64,000 nucleotides of DNA from Euglena gracilis (Eukaryota > Euglenida > Euglenophyceae > Euglenales), in the NCBI GenBank assembly GCA_039621445.1, contig CP154956.1, positions 74,872,192 to 74,936,191 of the forward strand, read 5' to 3'. The position numbers and the translations under genes were made by a program. The first letter of the stretch is position 1. Each line of letters starts with the position of its first letter. This document shows positions 12,568-53,851 of the stretch, piece after piece. Below the pieces are notes generated by a model that was given only the letters and a program-made list of their open reading frames with translations, had not been told where the DNA came from and made no database searches.

Positions 12568-15500
12568 CTCCAGGGCCACCCCAGAGCAGGCTCCGCCAGT
12601 CTGCCCGGCATCAGAGGGCTGTCGCGGACCACAGGCTTTGTAGGCGCCGAACACATGTCGGCATTCCAGCACACATCGCCATGCCCCTCCATAAAGGCCT
12701 CGGCAAAGTTGCCGAGAGCAGGGGGGGGGTTGACAAAATCTTGATGGTATTGGCAAGATTGGGCTGACAGACCAAATTCTTCTGGCCTAACCCCCCACAA
12801 AGAGAAGTAGAAGATTTTTTTTTGTAAAGTGTATGTGAAGTGCAAAACTTTTAGTAATTTTTCTGAAAACTTTGCAGAAAGTTCTTTCTGGACTGACGCA
12901 AAACGACGTTCGCCTGGTGGTTATATTACCCCCCCCCCTATGTCCAACGACCCCCCTATGTCCAATGACCACCCCCCCCGGTCAGAGGACACCTTTTCAG
13001 AGGTTTGACCAGTTTTTTGGTCCCGGCGCGAAGCGCCGGGACGAAAAATTTTGCCCAAAAATTGGCCAAAAACTTGGCCAAAATGCCATTTTTTTCACTT
13101 TTTGGACAAAAATTTGTCAAAATTGCCCAAAATTTTCGGCGCAAAGCGCCGGAAGGGAAAATTTGGGCATTTTTGGGTGGGTAGGGACCCGGGGACCCAC
13201 CAACTTTCTTTTGACCCCATGTCCAACGACCACCCCCCCCCGGTCAGAGGACAGAGGTTACCGGTCATTGGACATAGGGGGGGGGGGGGTAGTGGCCAAT
13301 TACTCATCCATTTGAGGTTGCCTTCCCCCCTGGGCTAAACCAACCAACCCGGGCCTGTTCTGAAATAAGGACTGACTGCAAATATACCCCCCCCCAGACA
13401 TTTATCACGCCCAAGTGTTGTCACCCCTCCCCTCTGTGCCACCCAACTTGTCACCACAGGTTTCCTTAAGGGGGGTCCAGTCAGCCAGCACGTGTTTTCC
13501 GCTCAGCACCTCCAAACCGGGCTTAGGACCCCCCCACAGAGTCCCCTAAACACCCAAAGCCAAGCTCCATGGGTTTCGGGCCAAAAACGGCTCATTTTGG
13601 GCTCAAAAACAGGGTTTCCGGTTCCGGGAGGCCAAAAAAACATGGTTTCGGGCAAAAAAAATTCAATTTTTCAGACTTTTTTGACCCAAAGTGACCGAAA
13701 ACGGAACGAAAAGTCAAAACAGGCCAAAATTGTACAAAATGGCAGCGACCCCCCCCATAAAATGCACCCCCCCAAAAAAACGAGACCCCCCACTGGACGT
13801 TCCGAGCAAAAAATCCATGAAATGGACCCCCCCCATGAATAAAACCCCCCTCGCGCTTCCGAGAAAAAATCCATAAAATGGACCCCCCATAAAAGTGGAA
13901 AAAATGGCTGGAGGCCTGAAGAAATGCACGACAAGAAGAGGTGAAAGGTGAAGAGTGAAAAAATCGTTTTCTTGTGTCCCACTGTGGTCATCCTCGGAGA
14001 TAACCATCCTTAAAACATCCTTAAAATAACGTGAGAATCAGTGCAAGGGGCATCCCGCAATAATTTTCCAAAACAAAAAATTTCTAGCAAAATCCATAAA
14101 ATGGACCCCCCATGATTAAGACCCTTCGGGCTTTCCAGCAACCGACCCTTGAAATGGACCCGGGTTATTATTTTACACCTCCAACCCCCACCCCCACCCC
14201 AGCCTCGGCCTGGTATCGTTTCTGGCGTAGGGGACAGGAGGACAGCCTCGCCTCCGTCCAACGATAATCGGCTCTGCCTTCCCCTGGCGCTGGCGAAGAA
14301 GAAGGGCTGGCCAGGACTGCACCGGGTCTCAAGCACCCTTCCGTGCACTCGTCTGACGCGCCCCCAACACAGGCAACCCCCAAATGCAAGCAACCCGTGG
14401 GCCGGGTTTCGGAACCCAAACATGAGCCACCCCTGGCTGGACGACAGGAAGGAAATCCATGAAAATATAAAGCAACCTCCAAATAAAAGCAACCCCGTTG
14501 CCGATTTTCAGAAACCCAATTATAAGCACCCGGTTGCTCACATTTGGGGATCTTTCCCTCCCCCCACCCACCCAAAGAAAATAGAAGCAGTTGGTTGCTT
14601 TTTTTTTAATTTGGCTTTGTTGGGCTTGCCAGGTTGGACCAACTGTCAACAGATTTTTCTTTTTCAATTCGTTTTCCTTTTTGTGCCCCGAAGGGCATCG
14701 CCACCAGGAAAATTGAAATCATTGTGAGATTTGGGTTCGGGAGCACCCTGTCCTCAGTGTCCCTCAATTTCAACCAAAACCCAAGGTTTGATTTGGGGAA
14801 CAGGCTGAATTTTATGGCGGTGTCGACCCCACCCGGGGGGGGGGGGTGCCTGCCTGGGCAGGAACTCGAAGGCACTCAGGTCCGACCCTCTGGGGGGGAG
14901 GGCACTCGGCCAAGGCACTTTCGGTGCTGAAGGGCTTCCGGCACAGGCCATTTTGGGCACTTTTTGGCCCACGACCAGGCAGGCGGCACCGACCCCCCCC
15001 CCCGGGGTTAGTGCTTGCCTGCCCGCGCTCTCCAGGGCACTGGGAGACCCCCTCCCCCCAGGTTTTCAATTTCAGCCTGTCGGGGAAGGACCCCAGACAG
15101 GCAGGCTGGGGTGCGAACCGTCCCCCCCCCCCTCAGTTGCATTAAGACTTGTCTGTTTATGGCCGGCACTAACTTCGCTTCTGGCCCAGGGACCCCTTAC
15201 ACCAGTGCTCTTTTGTTGCTCCCCCTGGCCGGGTGAGTAACGCTGGTGTAATTCCAGCGCTGTGGGAACATCCGTCCCCCCCCCCACGTTGGGTCCTGGC
15301 GGCGGTCCATCGTTGCCGTCACGGACTCCGAGAAGATCGCCAAGCTGGCGGAGATGGCGGTGTCCCTCGCCTTCCGCGCGCCGATCCGCGTCCCCCCGCC
15401 CCCGCCCCCGCCCCCGCCCCCGCAGGCCCCGCACTCCGAGCCGGAGTTCCAGCAGTACGCACAGCTCGACCGGGCTTCTTTTTCATTTGGAAGGTCCCCG

Positions 15501-18500
15501 GGGGTGGCTGGATTTAAATTTAGGCGGCGCGAATTGCCCGATTTTTTGCACGCTTGGGGTGCGCGGGTTTCCGTTTACGAAACTCACTGTTATGTGCTCG
15601 AAAACAACCCATCAGGACAGCAACAAGCTCCACGCGGGTTTCCGCCCAAACCTCATCTGTGCGGAAACCCGCGCAAACTAAAAACGAAGTAGGCGGATAA
15701 TCGCGCACTGCCATCGTTCAATAACGACCCAAAATCCCCTCCCTCTCCCCCAAACCTGTTCATTAACAACTTCACGTGATGACCCACTTCTGGAGGTTTC
15801 TGCGCGTTCCCAATTCCTGCTCCCACGTGTCATCCACAAACACGAACTGTTCTCTTTCTCAAACCCTTCTGCGCGGGTTTCCGCCTGAGGAATCATCACT
15901 TCTGTACGCGGTAAACCGTGTAACCTCGTTTTTAACGTTATTCCCAGTCCAGTCCCCTCCGTTAGGCCAGCATCTCTTCATCACAAAAACTCATTTTGCG
16001 CGATTTACCGCTTAAAACATCTCTTCCAAGAAATTGTAGCATCTGTTGGGCAGTGCTGTGTGTTCACCTCCCCCGTCACTGGACGTCGGCACTCACGAGA
16101 GGTTCAAAAATGCGCGGGTTGCTTAAGCGGTTGCCTCTTCTTCACCTGCCACACTGTGTCACCCCCCCTCCAGAGGGGGGTCCGACAGCAACGCCAAACA
16201 ACCCGGGCTCCGGTGGCCAGGTGTTCTCCGGCTGTTTTCTGTTTTTCAAAATTTCAGGGCGTTCCAGGGGGGTGTTTTCCAAAACCCCCCCTAAAACGAC
16301 CATAAATTCTCAATATCGCCACTTTGTCAAAATGCTTAAAATGGACCCTTAACGACCCAATTTTTTGTGCTGGTGCCATCCTCTCAAAGTGTCGGTGTCA
16401 GTGGTGACGTGTGGCGACATCGTTTTTGACAGTTGGTCGGGACAGGTTGAAAGGGAGCTGTGGCTGCTGCGCCGTGACAGCAAGCAACCGAGCAGGCGGA
16501 AACCCGCCTGGCATTTGAGCAGGAGGTGGACACCCCCCTCTGCAATTCGGACGCAGTAATGTTCCCCCTGGCCAGTGGTGGAGGGGTGGCTGCAGGGACA
16601 GCAGTGGAACGCACGTGTCAGTTGCCAGGCCGGGTGAGCTGCGGTAGAGAAGATGTTTTGTTACTGTCCCGAAAAACGGCCAAAAAACTGAGGTTGATTT
16701 CTCAGGAGGAACAAAAGCACCTCCCAGAGCCCTCCTCCTGGAACCCAACGGTCTTGGTGGCCCAAAATCAGGGTTTGGGGAAGGCTGACGAAGAAGTGAT
16801 TCAAGATATGGACGGAGAAACTCCTGTTTCAGCAGTTGGTGGCAGCAGTCGAACAATTTCGGGGGGTTTTCGGAAGAAGTCCTCCAGGTTCTGAGAAAAT
16901 CAAGGCCTTTTCATTTGTTTTTTGAAACAGTGTTACAGCATTTTTCCTTTGAAAAGCTGCAGTTTTTGCTGAATTTCAGGCAAATGCCCAAACCACCTCT
17001 TTTTTTCTGGCTCTTCTTCCTTTGGGGTCGGCAACATGCCTCCGGAGGAGGCAACGGTGGTCTCCACCGTCAGAAGCCGTGTGGGAGGGGGGGTAAACCA
17101 GAAGGCGGTCGTTCTCAACCAACGCCGGGTCGATGTTTGACCCGGTGCATCTGGCTTCCATCCATCTAACCACTCTCAACACAAGTGTCTCCGGTCCTTT
17201 TGGAAACCACCCCTGCTCTGAGTGCCCAAGTTTAAGGGCTGGCCGTCTCTCCTCGGTTGGTCAACCCCTGCTGGTTCAATCTCCTCTCCCTGGTTTCCGT
17301 AAACCTCCACCCCTCAAACCCACCACAACACGCCAGACGCCATTCAGTTGCAAATTGCCTGGCGACCTGGCAACAAAGTCTGTCGTTCGTGTCCTCCGCA
17401 AAGATTCACGCCTGTGACTGGTGTCACAAGTAGGGTTGCAAAACTTTGCCGGCAACAAACCAGCAGACTTCATTTCTAGGGTGGTTTCCATCTCCCCCCC
17501 CATCCCATCGTCCACAAATGCTTTGCTTTTTCTGCTCACCCTTAACCCGGCCACACGGATTCCCGCTTACACCCAGTTGCCTTACACTCAACACGTATAC
17601 ACACATACCAGGCGGATTCCCTCCCACCAGTCATCAACTGTTTGTGTTATTGCACGCGGTAATCCGCGCACCATGCTTTGTTTGCACTTGTACGCGGTTA
17701 TCCGCGTACAAGTGCATTGTGCGCGGATTACCGCCCAAACGTTTAACTCCGTTGTCTGTCACCTCTTCTTTCGTTTTACGCGGTTATCCGCACACACTTG
17801 TATTGTTCACTCGTCTCTCAAATACTGTTATTAACGTAAACCATGGACACACAGCCCCATGTCACACCTGTTCAAAGTCGGTGTTTTTCGACCCATTTCA
17901 AACAGTTCTAGTACACTCCCAAATCGCACAACTCACATGCAATCGGAAATCGGCTAAGCGGAATACCGCGCAAAGCCACTTCTGTTAAATTTTGGCCCAA
18001 AGCCGCCACACACCCCTCTCAGCTCAAATCTTTTTGCCCTTTTAGGTGTTTTTAAAACAGCCAAAAAACGCCAAAAAAACGCAGAAATCGGTTGGGCAAT
18101 TCGCGCCGCCTAAGTTAAAAGCAAGCTCGGGCTTGACCCGAACCACCCCGAGGCGGCGGACTTCGACACATTTGAGCCGCCAGAGATCCTTACGCTGCCG
18201 AATGCGGCGGCGCGTGGGTTGGGGGGCTGACCCGGTCCCCGGCTTGCAAACCTTGGCGGTGACTTTTCGGCTGACTGTTTACTGGATGTCCCAGAACGGA
18301 CACCCTGGTTTAAAAAAGAAGTCGATCGACTGCGGCCATTTCTACCAACGCTGTGCGGCAGCCAAGTCGGATTGCTTGGCTTTCTGGACGGAAGCAGTTA
18401 CCCCCCCCCAGAAGAATACCCCTTGGATCTATTTTTGGGTTCATTGCTGAAGTCTTGGGAGGCTTTGTTTCTGATTTTCTCTGATTTTTTTTTTGCGTTG

Positions 18501-18515
18501 ACCGACCTAAACTAA
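12453..18515 (+). CDS. 3' part of an unidentified multi-exon gene, interrupted by a transposon
   Basis: Chained exons: 12,453-12,567, 14,218-14,308, 15,304-15,458, then 18,117-18,515. Between the first three, both introns fit the CAG(+4-6)/CTG(-8 to -6) rule (CTCCAGGGCC..CCTGGTATC; GGCCAGGAC..GTCCTGGCGGC) and all phases agree. The product reads VARAENFPQQIRHLNRLL, PQTLCIVAEAA, LPLALAKKKG, WSIVAVTDSEKIAKLAEMAV, a run of about 10 Pro, then LGLDPNHPEAADFDTFEPPE and a long tail ending at TAA 18,513-18,515. The last exon has an in-frame TGA at 18,228. A 57-nt CAG/CTG intron (18,178-18,234) would remove it in frame but has poorly complementary ends. A 2.6-kb element sits at the start of the last exon. 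I do not recognise the family. Upstream candidate exons lie at 5,057 and 11,364. Confidence 0.6.
12929..13291. repeat. Foldback element with G/C-run termini, internally nested
   Basis: CCCCCCCTATGTCCAACGACC at the left, GGTCATTGGACATAGGGGG at the right. A shorter pair of the same arms (13,216-13,284) is nested inside. Between them are two hairpins of the form GGCGC-GAA-GCGCC. Confidence 0.75.
14218..14308 (+). CDS. Exon of the unidentified gene
   Basis: 91 nt between CCTGGTATC| and |GGCCAGGACTG, both matching the nonconventional intron rule. Encodes GVGDRRTASPPSNDNRLCLP and LALAKKKG. Its phase agrees with both neighbours. Confidence 0.6.
15304..15458 (+). CDS. Exon of the unidentified gene, Pro-rich
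   Basis: 155 nt after GTCCTGGCGGC| and before |GCACAGCTCG. Encodes SIVAVTDSEKIAKLAEMAV, FRAPIRV, a polyproline stretch and APHSEPEFQQY. The CAGGAC at the start of the preceding intron pairs with GTCCTG at its end. Confidence 0.7.
16395..16633 (+). CDS. Exon of the gene carried by element 1
   Basis: Reads VTCGDIVFDSWSGQVERELW and LLRRDSKQP, then, after removal of the 26 nt at 16,490-16,515, EQEVDTPLCNSDAVMFPLAS and VERTCQLPGR up to a good donor CGG|GTGAGC. Without that removal the first frame hits a stop and the second has no upstream part. The 26 nt begin GAG-CAG and end CTG-GCATT. The start of the exon (AG at about 16,394) is uncertain. Family unknown. Confidence 0.5.
16706..16894 (+). CDS. 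Next exon of the gene carried by element 1
   Basis: A 72-nt classical GT-AG intron (16,634-16,705, GTGAGC to TTTCTCAG) leads in phase into EEQKHLPEPSSWNPTVLVAQ and KADEEVIQDMDGETPVSAVG. An in-frame TGA lies at 16,892-16,894, but a CAG|GT donor just before it (16,887) and a TTTCAG acceptor at 16,979 suggest splicing on into 16,980-17,169, where one frame reads MPPEEATVVSTVRSRVGGGV and another stays open to 17,169. I could not decide between them. Confidence 0.5.
   Translation, partial: EEQKHLPEPSSWNPTVLVAQNQGLGKADEEVIQDMDGETPVSAVGGSSRTISGGFRKKSSRF
18117..18515 (+). CDS. Terminal exon of the unidentified gene
   Basis: 399 nt, open except for TGA at 18,228. It begins KSKLGLDPNHPEAADFDTFE and ends VGLLGFLDGSSYPPPEEYPL ... 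LTDLN and TAA. Its first three bases (AAA) lie in the TSD of element 1. Before insertion the preceding sequence would have been CTGGATTT, a good CTG-N5 splice end; that site is now 2.6 kb away on the far side of the element. Confidence 0.55.
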
Positions 18516-19052
18516 ATTTCTTTGTTCCGAAGATGCATGTGATTCTCTAGTCTGGGCCACACAAAGGATTAAAATGTCATACTTTTTCCTTAATTTGAGA
18601 TTCTCCGCTTGATGGAGGTGGTGTCTTATGTCTGGATTGTGTTTGTTTGGTCGGCCTGTTTGGGTGAACGTTGAAATAGTCTGAGAAATCTGTGACAACC
18701 TTCGGACTTTTTGATTTCAAATATTATTCATTCGTGGATGCATGTCATTTTTTTCCTGGTTGGTGACCGCAGGGGGGAGCATCTTATGAACGCTCCGGAT
18801 GAATGATTGTGTGCTTCAAGATCTGCCTATCCCCTCCCCCACACACGTTGCCAATGCACACCATGTTGGAAGGTCTATTTCCCGCTAGGCTTGCTGGCTG
18901 AAGTGTCCGGTGACACAATCCGGGAGGAATATGGTACAGTCTGACAGTGCGGCGTGGCAGTTCTCTAACGTCAGGCTGGGGGGTCACCTGTGAGCTGCCA
19001 CTTCGCGAAGCTGCCCTTCCGCCCTCCGCCCTTCCTGCAGGCCCCGGCCCCG

Positions 19053-48398
<29,346 letters not shown>

Positions 48399-48545
48399 TC
48401 CCCCCCTTCCCCGAGCCACGGGCCTCCCTCTGGGTGGCTTTTTTTGGGTTCTCCTCCGGACCGTCACAGGAAGTGTTGTTTGCCAATTGGGGAAGCGGTG
48501 GCAAGGAGGGGGGAATTGGTGCCTCGTTGCCACTGTGGTTCCGCG

Positions 48546-50225
48546 GCACAGGTCTCTTTTTTTCTTCCATCGTTTTTTTTTTGTCTTTCTGGTGTGAAAT
48601 GATTTCGAGTTAAAAAAAAATTAAGCATCCACTTTCACCAATTTTTTTGCATTTTTGGTAAGTTTTGTCCAACAAATGTACGTTGCCAAAATGATGATAA
48701 TCATGTTTTGGACCTTTTTGTTCAAAATGTGAACGGTCGCTGAAAACAAACGCCACCGTTGTAAATCTCAAAGAAAACAACCCGAAGGATAAATTTTATA
48801 TGTGCAAGGCTGTGAGAACTTTTATGTTGATATGACTTATGAACAGGATTCCGCTTCTCGTGGAAAGTGCGGGACAACACCCCAAATCAGCAGAATTTTG
48901 CACGCGAGTCAGTCACGAAGTTTCTGGTATTTTGGAATATCCCTTGCACTTTGCGCTTGAAAAATAGACTTGCAATTTGTGGGCTTTTCAGTATTTGAAA
49001 GATTGATCTGAAAGAAGGCTGCCAAACGATTCCTGCATTTGAAGGCCTGAAATGTTCCTGCAGTTGAAGTTTTTCCAGGTACAGTATAACCTCCAGGGGT
49101 ATTTTTTAGTCTTGGACCCCGGGGGAGGTAGGGTGGGTGGGTCCAGCCAAGCCCCCCCAGGGGGGAGTGGGTTATACTTTTCGGTGCCGAAGGCACCGAT
49201 AATTTTTGAAAAGGGTGCTATTTTTAGCATTTTCGCAATTTTGGCCATTTTCAGGGAAAAGTTGGTGGGTCCCCCAGGACCCCCGGCCCCCCCCCCCCAG
49301 GGGGTGGATGGGTGTGGGGGGCCCTCCCCCCCAATCTTAAAAAAAACCCTGATAACCACCTTTCCAAGGGTGGTTTTTTTTGTTAGTTGTTATCAGTTGT
49401 GGTCCCCGTCATTTCAAGTTGTTCTGGGATAACATAACGTTCTTTCTGCCCTCTTTAGATTTTTCAAAATTTCTATGGTTCTTTCGTGACTTGTCTTTTG
49501 ATGCTGCGATAGCCGAGGAAAGGCCTGGCCTGGTCGAGCCCTAATGTCTGGGAAATGACCCCCGAAGATACCAGATGGGCAATTTTAAGGATATTCTTCC
49601 CACGTGAGCCCACGATGCTGCACGATGTTCTTGGAACTCACCAAGTTGGCCTGAAAAATGCTCCTCTCAGAAAAATGTTTGATGTTGAGTTCAAAAATGC
49701 ATTTTATGTGCATCACCAAAATAGGGTTTTTAACCGTAAACACGAAAATTTGAGTGTAAACCCCCCCAAATAATACCCCCCAGGGGCATTATTTTTTTGC
49801 CCGAAGTCCCGACCCGAGGGGGGTCTGGTCCAGGGCCCAGGGCCCAGGCTATTCCAGGAAAATTGATATCCGTGGCTTTCAGGAAAATTGTGGAAAAACT
49901 GCGGAAAAATTGCGGAAATTGTTGAAAAATCGAGGAGAATTGATATCAGAAATGAACAAATTTCTGCTGCAAGGAAACTTAGAATTTGTGCACTGGGTTT
50001 TTTTAAAATTTTACAACATTGGCATCTGTTTTGAGTGACCATTCACATTTTGAACAAAAGGATCCAAAAACATGATTATCATCATTTTGGCAACATATAT
50101 TTGAACAAAATTTACCAAAAATGCAAAAAGAAATTGGTGAAAGTGGATGCGCAATTTTTCTAACTCGAAATAATTTCCCATCAGAAAGTCAAAAAAAACT
50201 GATGGAGGAAATTTTTGCAAAAAAA
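48546..50225. mobile_element. Large foldback with about 180-bp inverted arms
   Basis: 48,546-48,735 and 50,035-50,225 are inverted copies (for example GCATCCACTTTCACCAATTT against AAATTGGTGAAAGTGGATGC). No clear target duplication. The interior has two coding-like pieces: minus-strand 49,090-48,910 (FKCRNRLAAFFQINLSNTEK) and plus-strand 49,459-49,544 (FLWFFRDLSFDAAIAEERPG, TAA, after CTCTTTAG|). Class unknown. Confidence 0.6.
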
Positions 50226-50559
50226 AATTGCGGAAATTGCGGAGACTGTGAAAATTGCGGGAAAATTGCACATTTCTCTCACTTTCTGCCAAACCCCAAA
50301 CCTGGGGCCAAAAAAAAACAAGTGAGAGAAAAACCTTGAGGTATTTTTGGATACAAAAGATGTCATGTCATGTCATGATGGATACAAAAGATGGATACAA
50401 AAGATTGGACACAAAAGATGTTATGCCATGTCGGAAATTTTGCACCCTTCTCGAAGTTGAACTTACAGCTGTGCATTGTTTTGGCTGATCATCAAATTTC
50501 GGAAATTGCATCGCCTCCTCCTTAGAGAGAAAGGATATATGTGTCCGTGATGTGTGGGT

Positions 50560-50945
50560 GGGGTGGGTGTAACCCCCCCAAATAACCCCCCCCCCCCGGT
50601 GTGTTATTTGGGCACCCGAGCTGGGGCCCCAGGGGGTGTGTTAATTTTACATGGAAAACCAAAGGAAAACAGGGGGGTGTTATTTGGGCGCTCAAAATCA
50701 GCCCCCAAGGGGCGGGGGTGTTATTTGGAGGGTTGTGTTATTTGGGAGGGGGGTTTACATACGTACCTCCCCCCCCCCATGCCTAATGAACACCCTTGCC
50801 CAATGAACAAGGGGTGTTCGGACCGTCTAGATTGTCACCATATGCTTTATCCACACAGAAACCGTACCCAAAGCCTAATGAACACCCCCCGTTCGGACCG
50901 TCTAGATTGTCACTTTAGTGTTCATTGGGCTTGGGGGGGGGAGGT
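50560..50945. repeat. Two adjacent G/C-run foldbacks
   Basis: CCCAAATAACACCCC-type arms (50,568-50,760, with GGTGTTATTTGGG partners) and CCTAATGAACACCC arms (50,770-50,945, with GGGTGTTCGGACCG and CATTGGGC partners). Confidence 0.65.
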
Positions 50946-51454
50946 ACATAGTTTTGTATGCATACATAGAACGCGACGCATGCACGCACATTTTTCACGA
51001 GAGATGGCGCAAAGCGGAGCCCCTAAACCCCCCCAAATAGTATTGCACCCGCAGCTCTATTGGACGGCCGCCTCCAGCGGCGGGGGGTGCAGCACTATTT
51101 GGACCCGCAGCATTATTGGACTGGGTGCCTCTTAGTCCCGGCCTATCACCACAGGCACCCTTTTTGCCTGCTCAATGTCCTTCTCTGAGGCTAGTGAGTT
51201 CGTGTGGTTCATCTTCGGACGTTGTTCGGGTGGGAATTTGCCCCCTTTCCCCTATCTGCGGATTAAAAAAGGTGCCTGCAGTGGGCTGCACCAGCTTCTA
51301 CGCATTTCACATTGCTGTGATTTGGGGGGTGCAGCATTATTGGACGCTCGCTTCATCCGGCGGGGGGTGCAGCACTATTTGGACCCGCAGCTCTATTGGC
51401 CCCGCAGCACTATTAGGGGGGGGGGGGTTACAATACTGCAGGGTACCCTACAGT

Positions 51455-51645
51455 ACCCTACAGTTCACCCCACACTGCACCCACATTGCACCCCACAGTG
51501 CACGCCACACTGAACCCCACAGTCACCCCACACTGCAGCCCACACTGCACCCCACACTGCAGCCCACACTGCACCCCACACTGCAGCCCACAGTCACCAC
51601 ACAGTCACCCCACACTTGCACCCCACAGTGCACCCTGCAATGCAC
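51455..51645. repeat. CCCCACACTGCAGCCCACA minisatellite
   Basis: Short units of CACCCCACACTGCAGCC and CACCCCACAGT. A second block of the same units lies at 52,065-52,258; the pair bracket about 420 bp of other sequence. Confidence 0.93.
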
Positions 51646-52064
51646 TGTACCACCTCTCAAGACTTGAGACGTGTTGAAAGGAGTGGCAGGCATGCAAATT
51701 GGCAGTGTGAGGCACATTTGGAACGGCGGTTGCCGGGTGTTCGATGCGCGCATGTGTTGTGGGTGAATGAGGCAGAGGGCTTCCAGCGGGGTTGCGCTTT
51801 TGTCACGCTCCATGTGTTTCCACGAAGGCAGGTTTTTTTCAACAGGGTTTTTCCGCTTTGGGCCCAATGATGAGGTTTTTTTTTTGATTTGCTCGGCCTT
51901 CGGCCTCGCCCGGGGGGGGCGCCCCCCAGACCCCCCCAGATACAAAATAGCAATGTCCTTTTTGTGGGCAAGAGAACGAAGTCCATCTGATACAGTGAGC
52001 GTGGCGCATGGTGGTTGATATATTATGCCTGCTTGCGATGCATTCAGGGGAGGTTGCATGACCA

Positions 52065-52258
52065 TTGCCAGCCACAGTCACCCCACTTCACCCCACAATG
52101 CACCCCACACTGCACCCCACACTGCACCCCATACTGCACTCCACAATCACCCCACAGTGCACACCATGGTGCACCCCACAGTCACCCCACACTGAAATCC
52201 ACACTGCACCCCACATTTCACCCCACACTTCACCCCACAGTACCCTACACTTCACTGT
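52065..52258. repeat. Second CACCCCACACTGCACC minisatellite block
   Basis: Same unit and orientation as 51,455-51,645. Followed by a short GATGGATGGA tract (52,340-52,385). Confidence 0.93.
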
Positions 52259-52389
52259 AGGGGCTCCACTTTGTGCCATATGTGTTTTTCACATACACAG
52301 ATGAAAATGCATATGTATGTAGGTCGATAAACAAATTCATGTAGATGGATGAATAGATGGATGGAATGGACGGATGGATGGAGAGATAT

Positions 52390-53734
52390 AGAAGCAGATG
52401 CGCACAAAAACATGCTGGAGTCCCAAATAACCCATTGTACTTTCAACACCCACCTTTGATTGTCATATTCATAGAAGTTATGGTGTCAACAGATCAATTC
52501 ACAATTTGGTTGCAGCATTTGGAATATTTGTGAATCGCCATAAAATTACTGTGTATCATTTATGTACCACCCAAAAAAATTGTGTGCATTGCATGAACAT
52601 CACTATGAAAGCCAACATAAACAATTTTTTTGATGCATTGACCGGCGTTGTCTCTTTTTGTTGCATTTTGGGTTGGATATACGTAACGCAGAAACCTTTA
52701 GTAATGCACAAAAGAAATCAAAATTTTGTGATACAAAATGATAAAACCTCCCCCCAAATAATACCCCCCCAAAATGATACCCCCCCTTGGGGGCTGACTT
52801 CGGCGACCGAAATAATGCCCCCCCCCCCAGTTTCGGCCCCCAAAGGCCCGGATTTTGACCTGAAAATGTAGGTAAAAATCACAATTTCTGACAACAAATT
52901 ACAAAAAAAATCGATTTTTCTGGATCATTTGACCTCTAAAAAAAATGGTAAGTTTCAGAAGAAATTACAAAAAATGACCTCAAAGGGGGGTTTTGGTGCT
53001 ATTTTGGCTCCTACAGGACTCGAAAAATTTCAAAATTTTGGGGAAATAATACCCCCCCAAACAATAACCCGGAGGGGGCAATGAGCGCCTAAAAATATAC
53101 AATGCAAAAAAAAAAATGCAAATGAGGGGAAAAGTGCGAATTTTTAGGAGTTCGCTTCCTCCAGGGAATTTTTCATTAAACCCCCCCCCAAATAACACCC
53201 CCCCAAATAACACACCCCCCTGTTTTCCTTTGGTTTTCCATGTAAAAAATTTCACCCCCAGTTCAGGTGCCCAAGTAACACACCGAGGGGGTGTTATTTA
53301 CGCCATATGTAACAGAGCACATTTGGACATTCATTCACGTTTTCTTCCAAAAAATAGAAGCCTTTGAAATTTTTATAACAAAAAAAATGATACACCAGAA
53401 AAACACAGTCAAATTTTCATTGTGTGGCAATTTACGACGCAAAATTAGTCCAAAAGAAAGTGACGTATGCAATTTCGGGTTGTCTGGGGGTTCTTGTTGA
53501 AGAGCAATTGCTTTGTGCAAGAACCCAAATTTTTTCAAAAGTCGGAAGGGCAGAGTTTGAAAATCCAAAAATAGTCATGTTTCCAAAACTTGGATCACAC
53601 AAAAAAAACGCAAATTATGCAGAGATTACAAGTTTGCAAAAATTTGGACGATGCAAAATAACTGGAAAACATGCGGATTGCATCATCCCCCCGAAAAACC
53701 AATTTACCAAAAAATAAAACTTTTGGGATCTCAG
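52390..53734. other. Non-coding AT-rich interval with AATAATACCCCC foldbacks
   Basis: AT-rich sequence with repeated AATAATACCCCCC and AATAACACCCCCC motifs and inverted partners (52,755-52,815; 53,040-53,085; 53,180-53,300). No gene seen. Confidence 0.55.
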
Positions 53735-53851
53735 GAGCACCTCCTGCCCACCCTGCTGAGAAGGTTCCCTAAAATGAATGCTTGGTTTTGCAGCCCCTTT
53801 CGCCCTGGACAGTTTGTCACCAAATCGTGGGTGATGATGAGTAGTGGCAAG
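53735..53851 (+). CDS. Candidate exon of an unidentified gene
   Basis: 117 nt between ATCTCAG| and AAG|GTTCGG, phase 0 at both ends. Encodes EHLLPTLLRRFPKMNAWFCS and PFRPGQFVTKSWVMMSSGK. Family unknown. Confidence 0.5.

Larger units (their letters stand above)
15560..17965. repeat. Dispersed GCGG-N4-CCGC palindromes in element 1
   Basis: About 15 copies of a short hairpin with consensus NGCGG-WWWY-CCGCN, for example CGCGGTAATCCGCG near 17,655, CGCGGTTATCCGCG near 17,695, GCGCGGATTACCGC near 17,721, GCGGTTATCCGC near 17,779, AGGCGGAAACCCGCCT near 16,495 and AAGCGGAATACCGC near 17,952. Loop sequences vary while the arms are kept. Confidence 0.85.
15519..18114 (+). mobile_element. CTTAGGCGG-family transposon 1, 2.6 kb, 5-bp target duplication
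   Basis: The left end TTTAGGCGGCGCGAATTGCC and the reverse complement of the right end CTTAGGCGGCGCGAATTGCC differ at one base. TTAAA flanks both sides (15,514-15,518 and 18,115-18,119). The same ends occur on the element at 36,903-43,769. The interior has about 15 GCGG-N4-CCGC palindromes and a + strand spliced gene near 16.4-17.1 kb. The transposase family is not recognised; the TSD length fits several groups and proves none. Confidence 0.85.
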
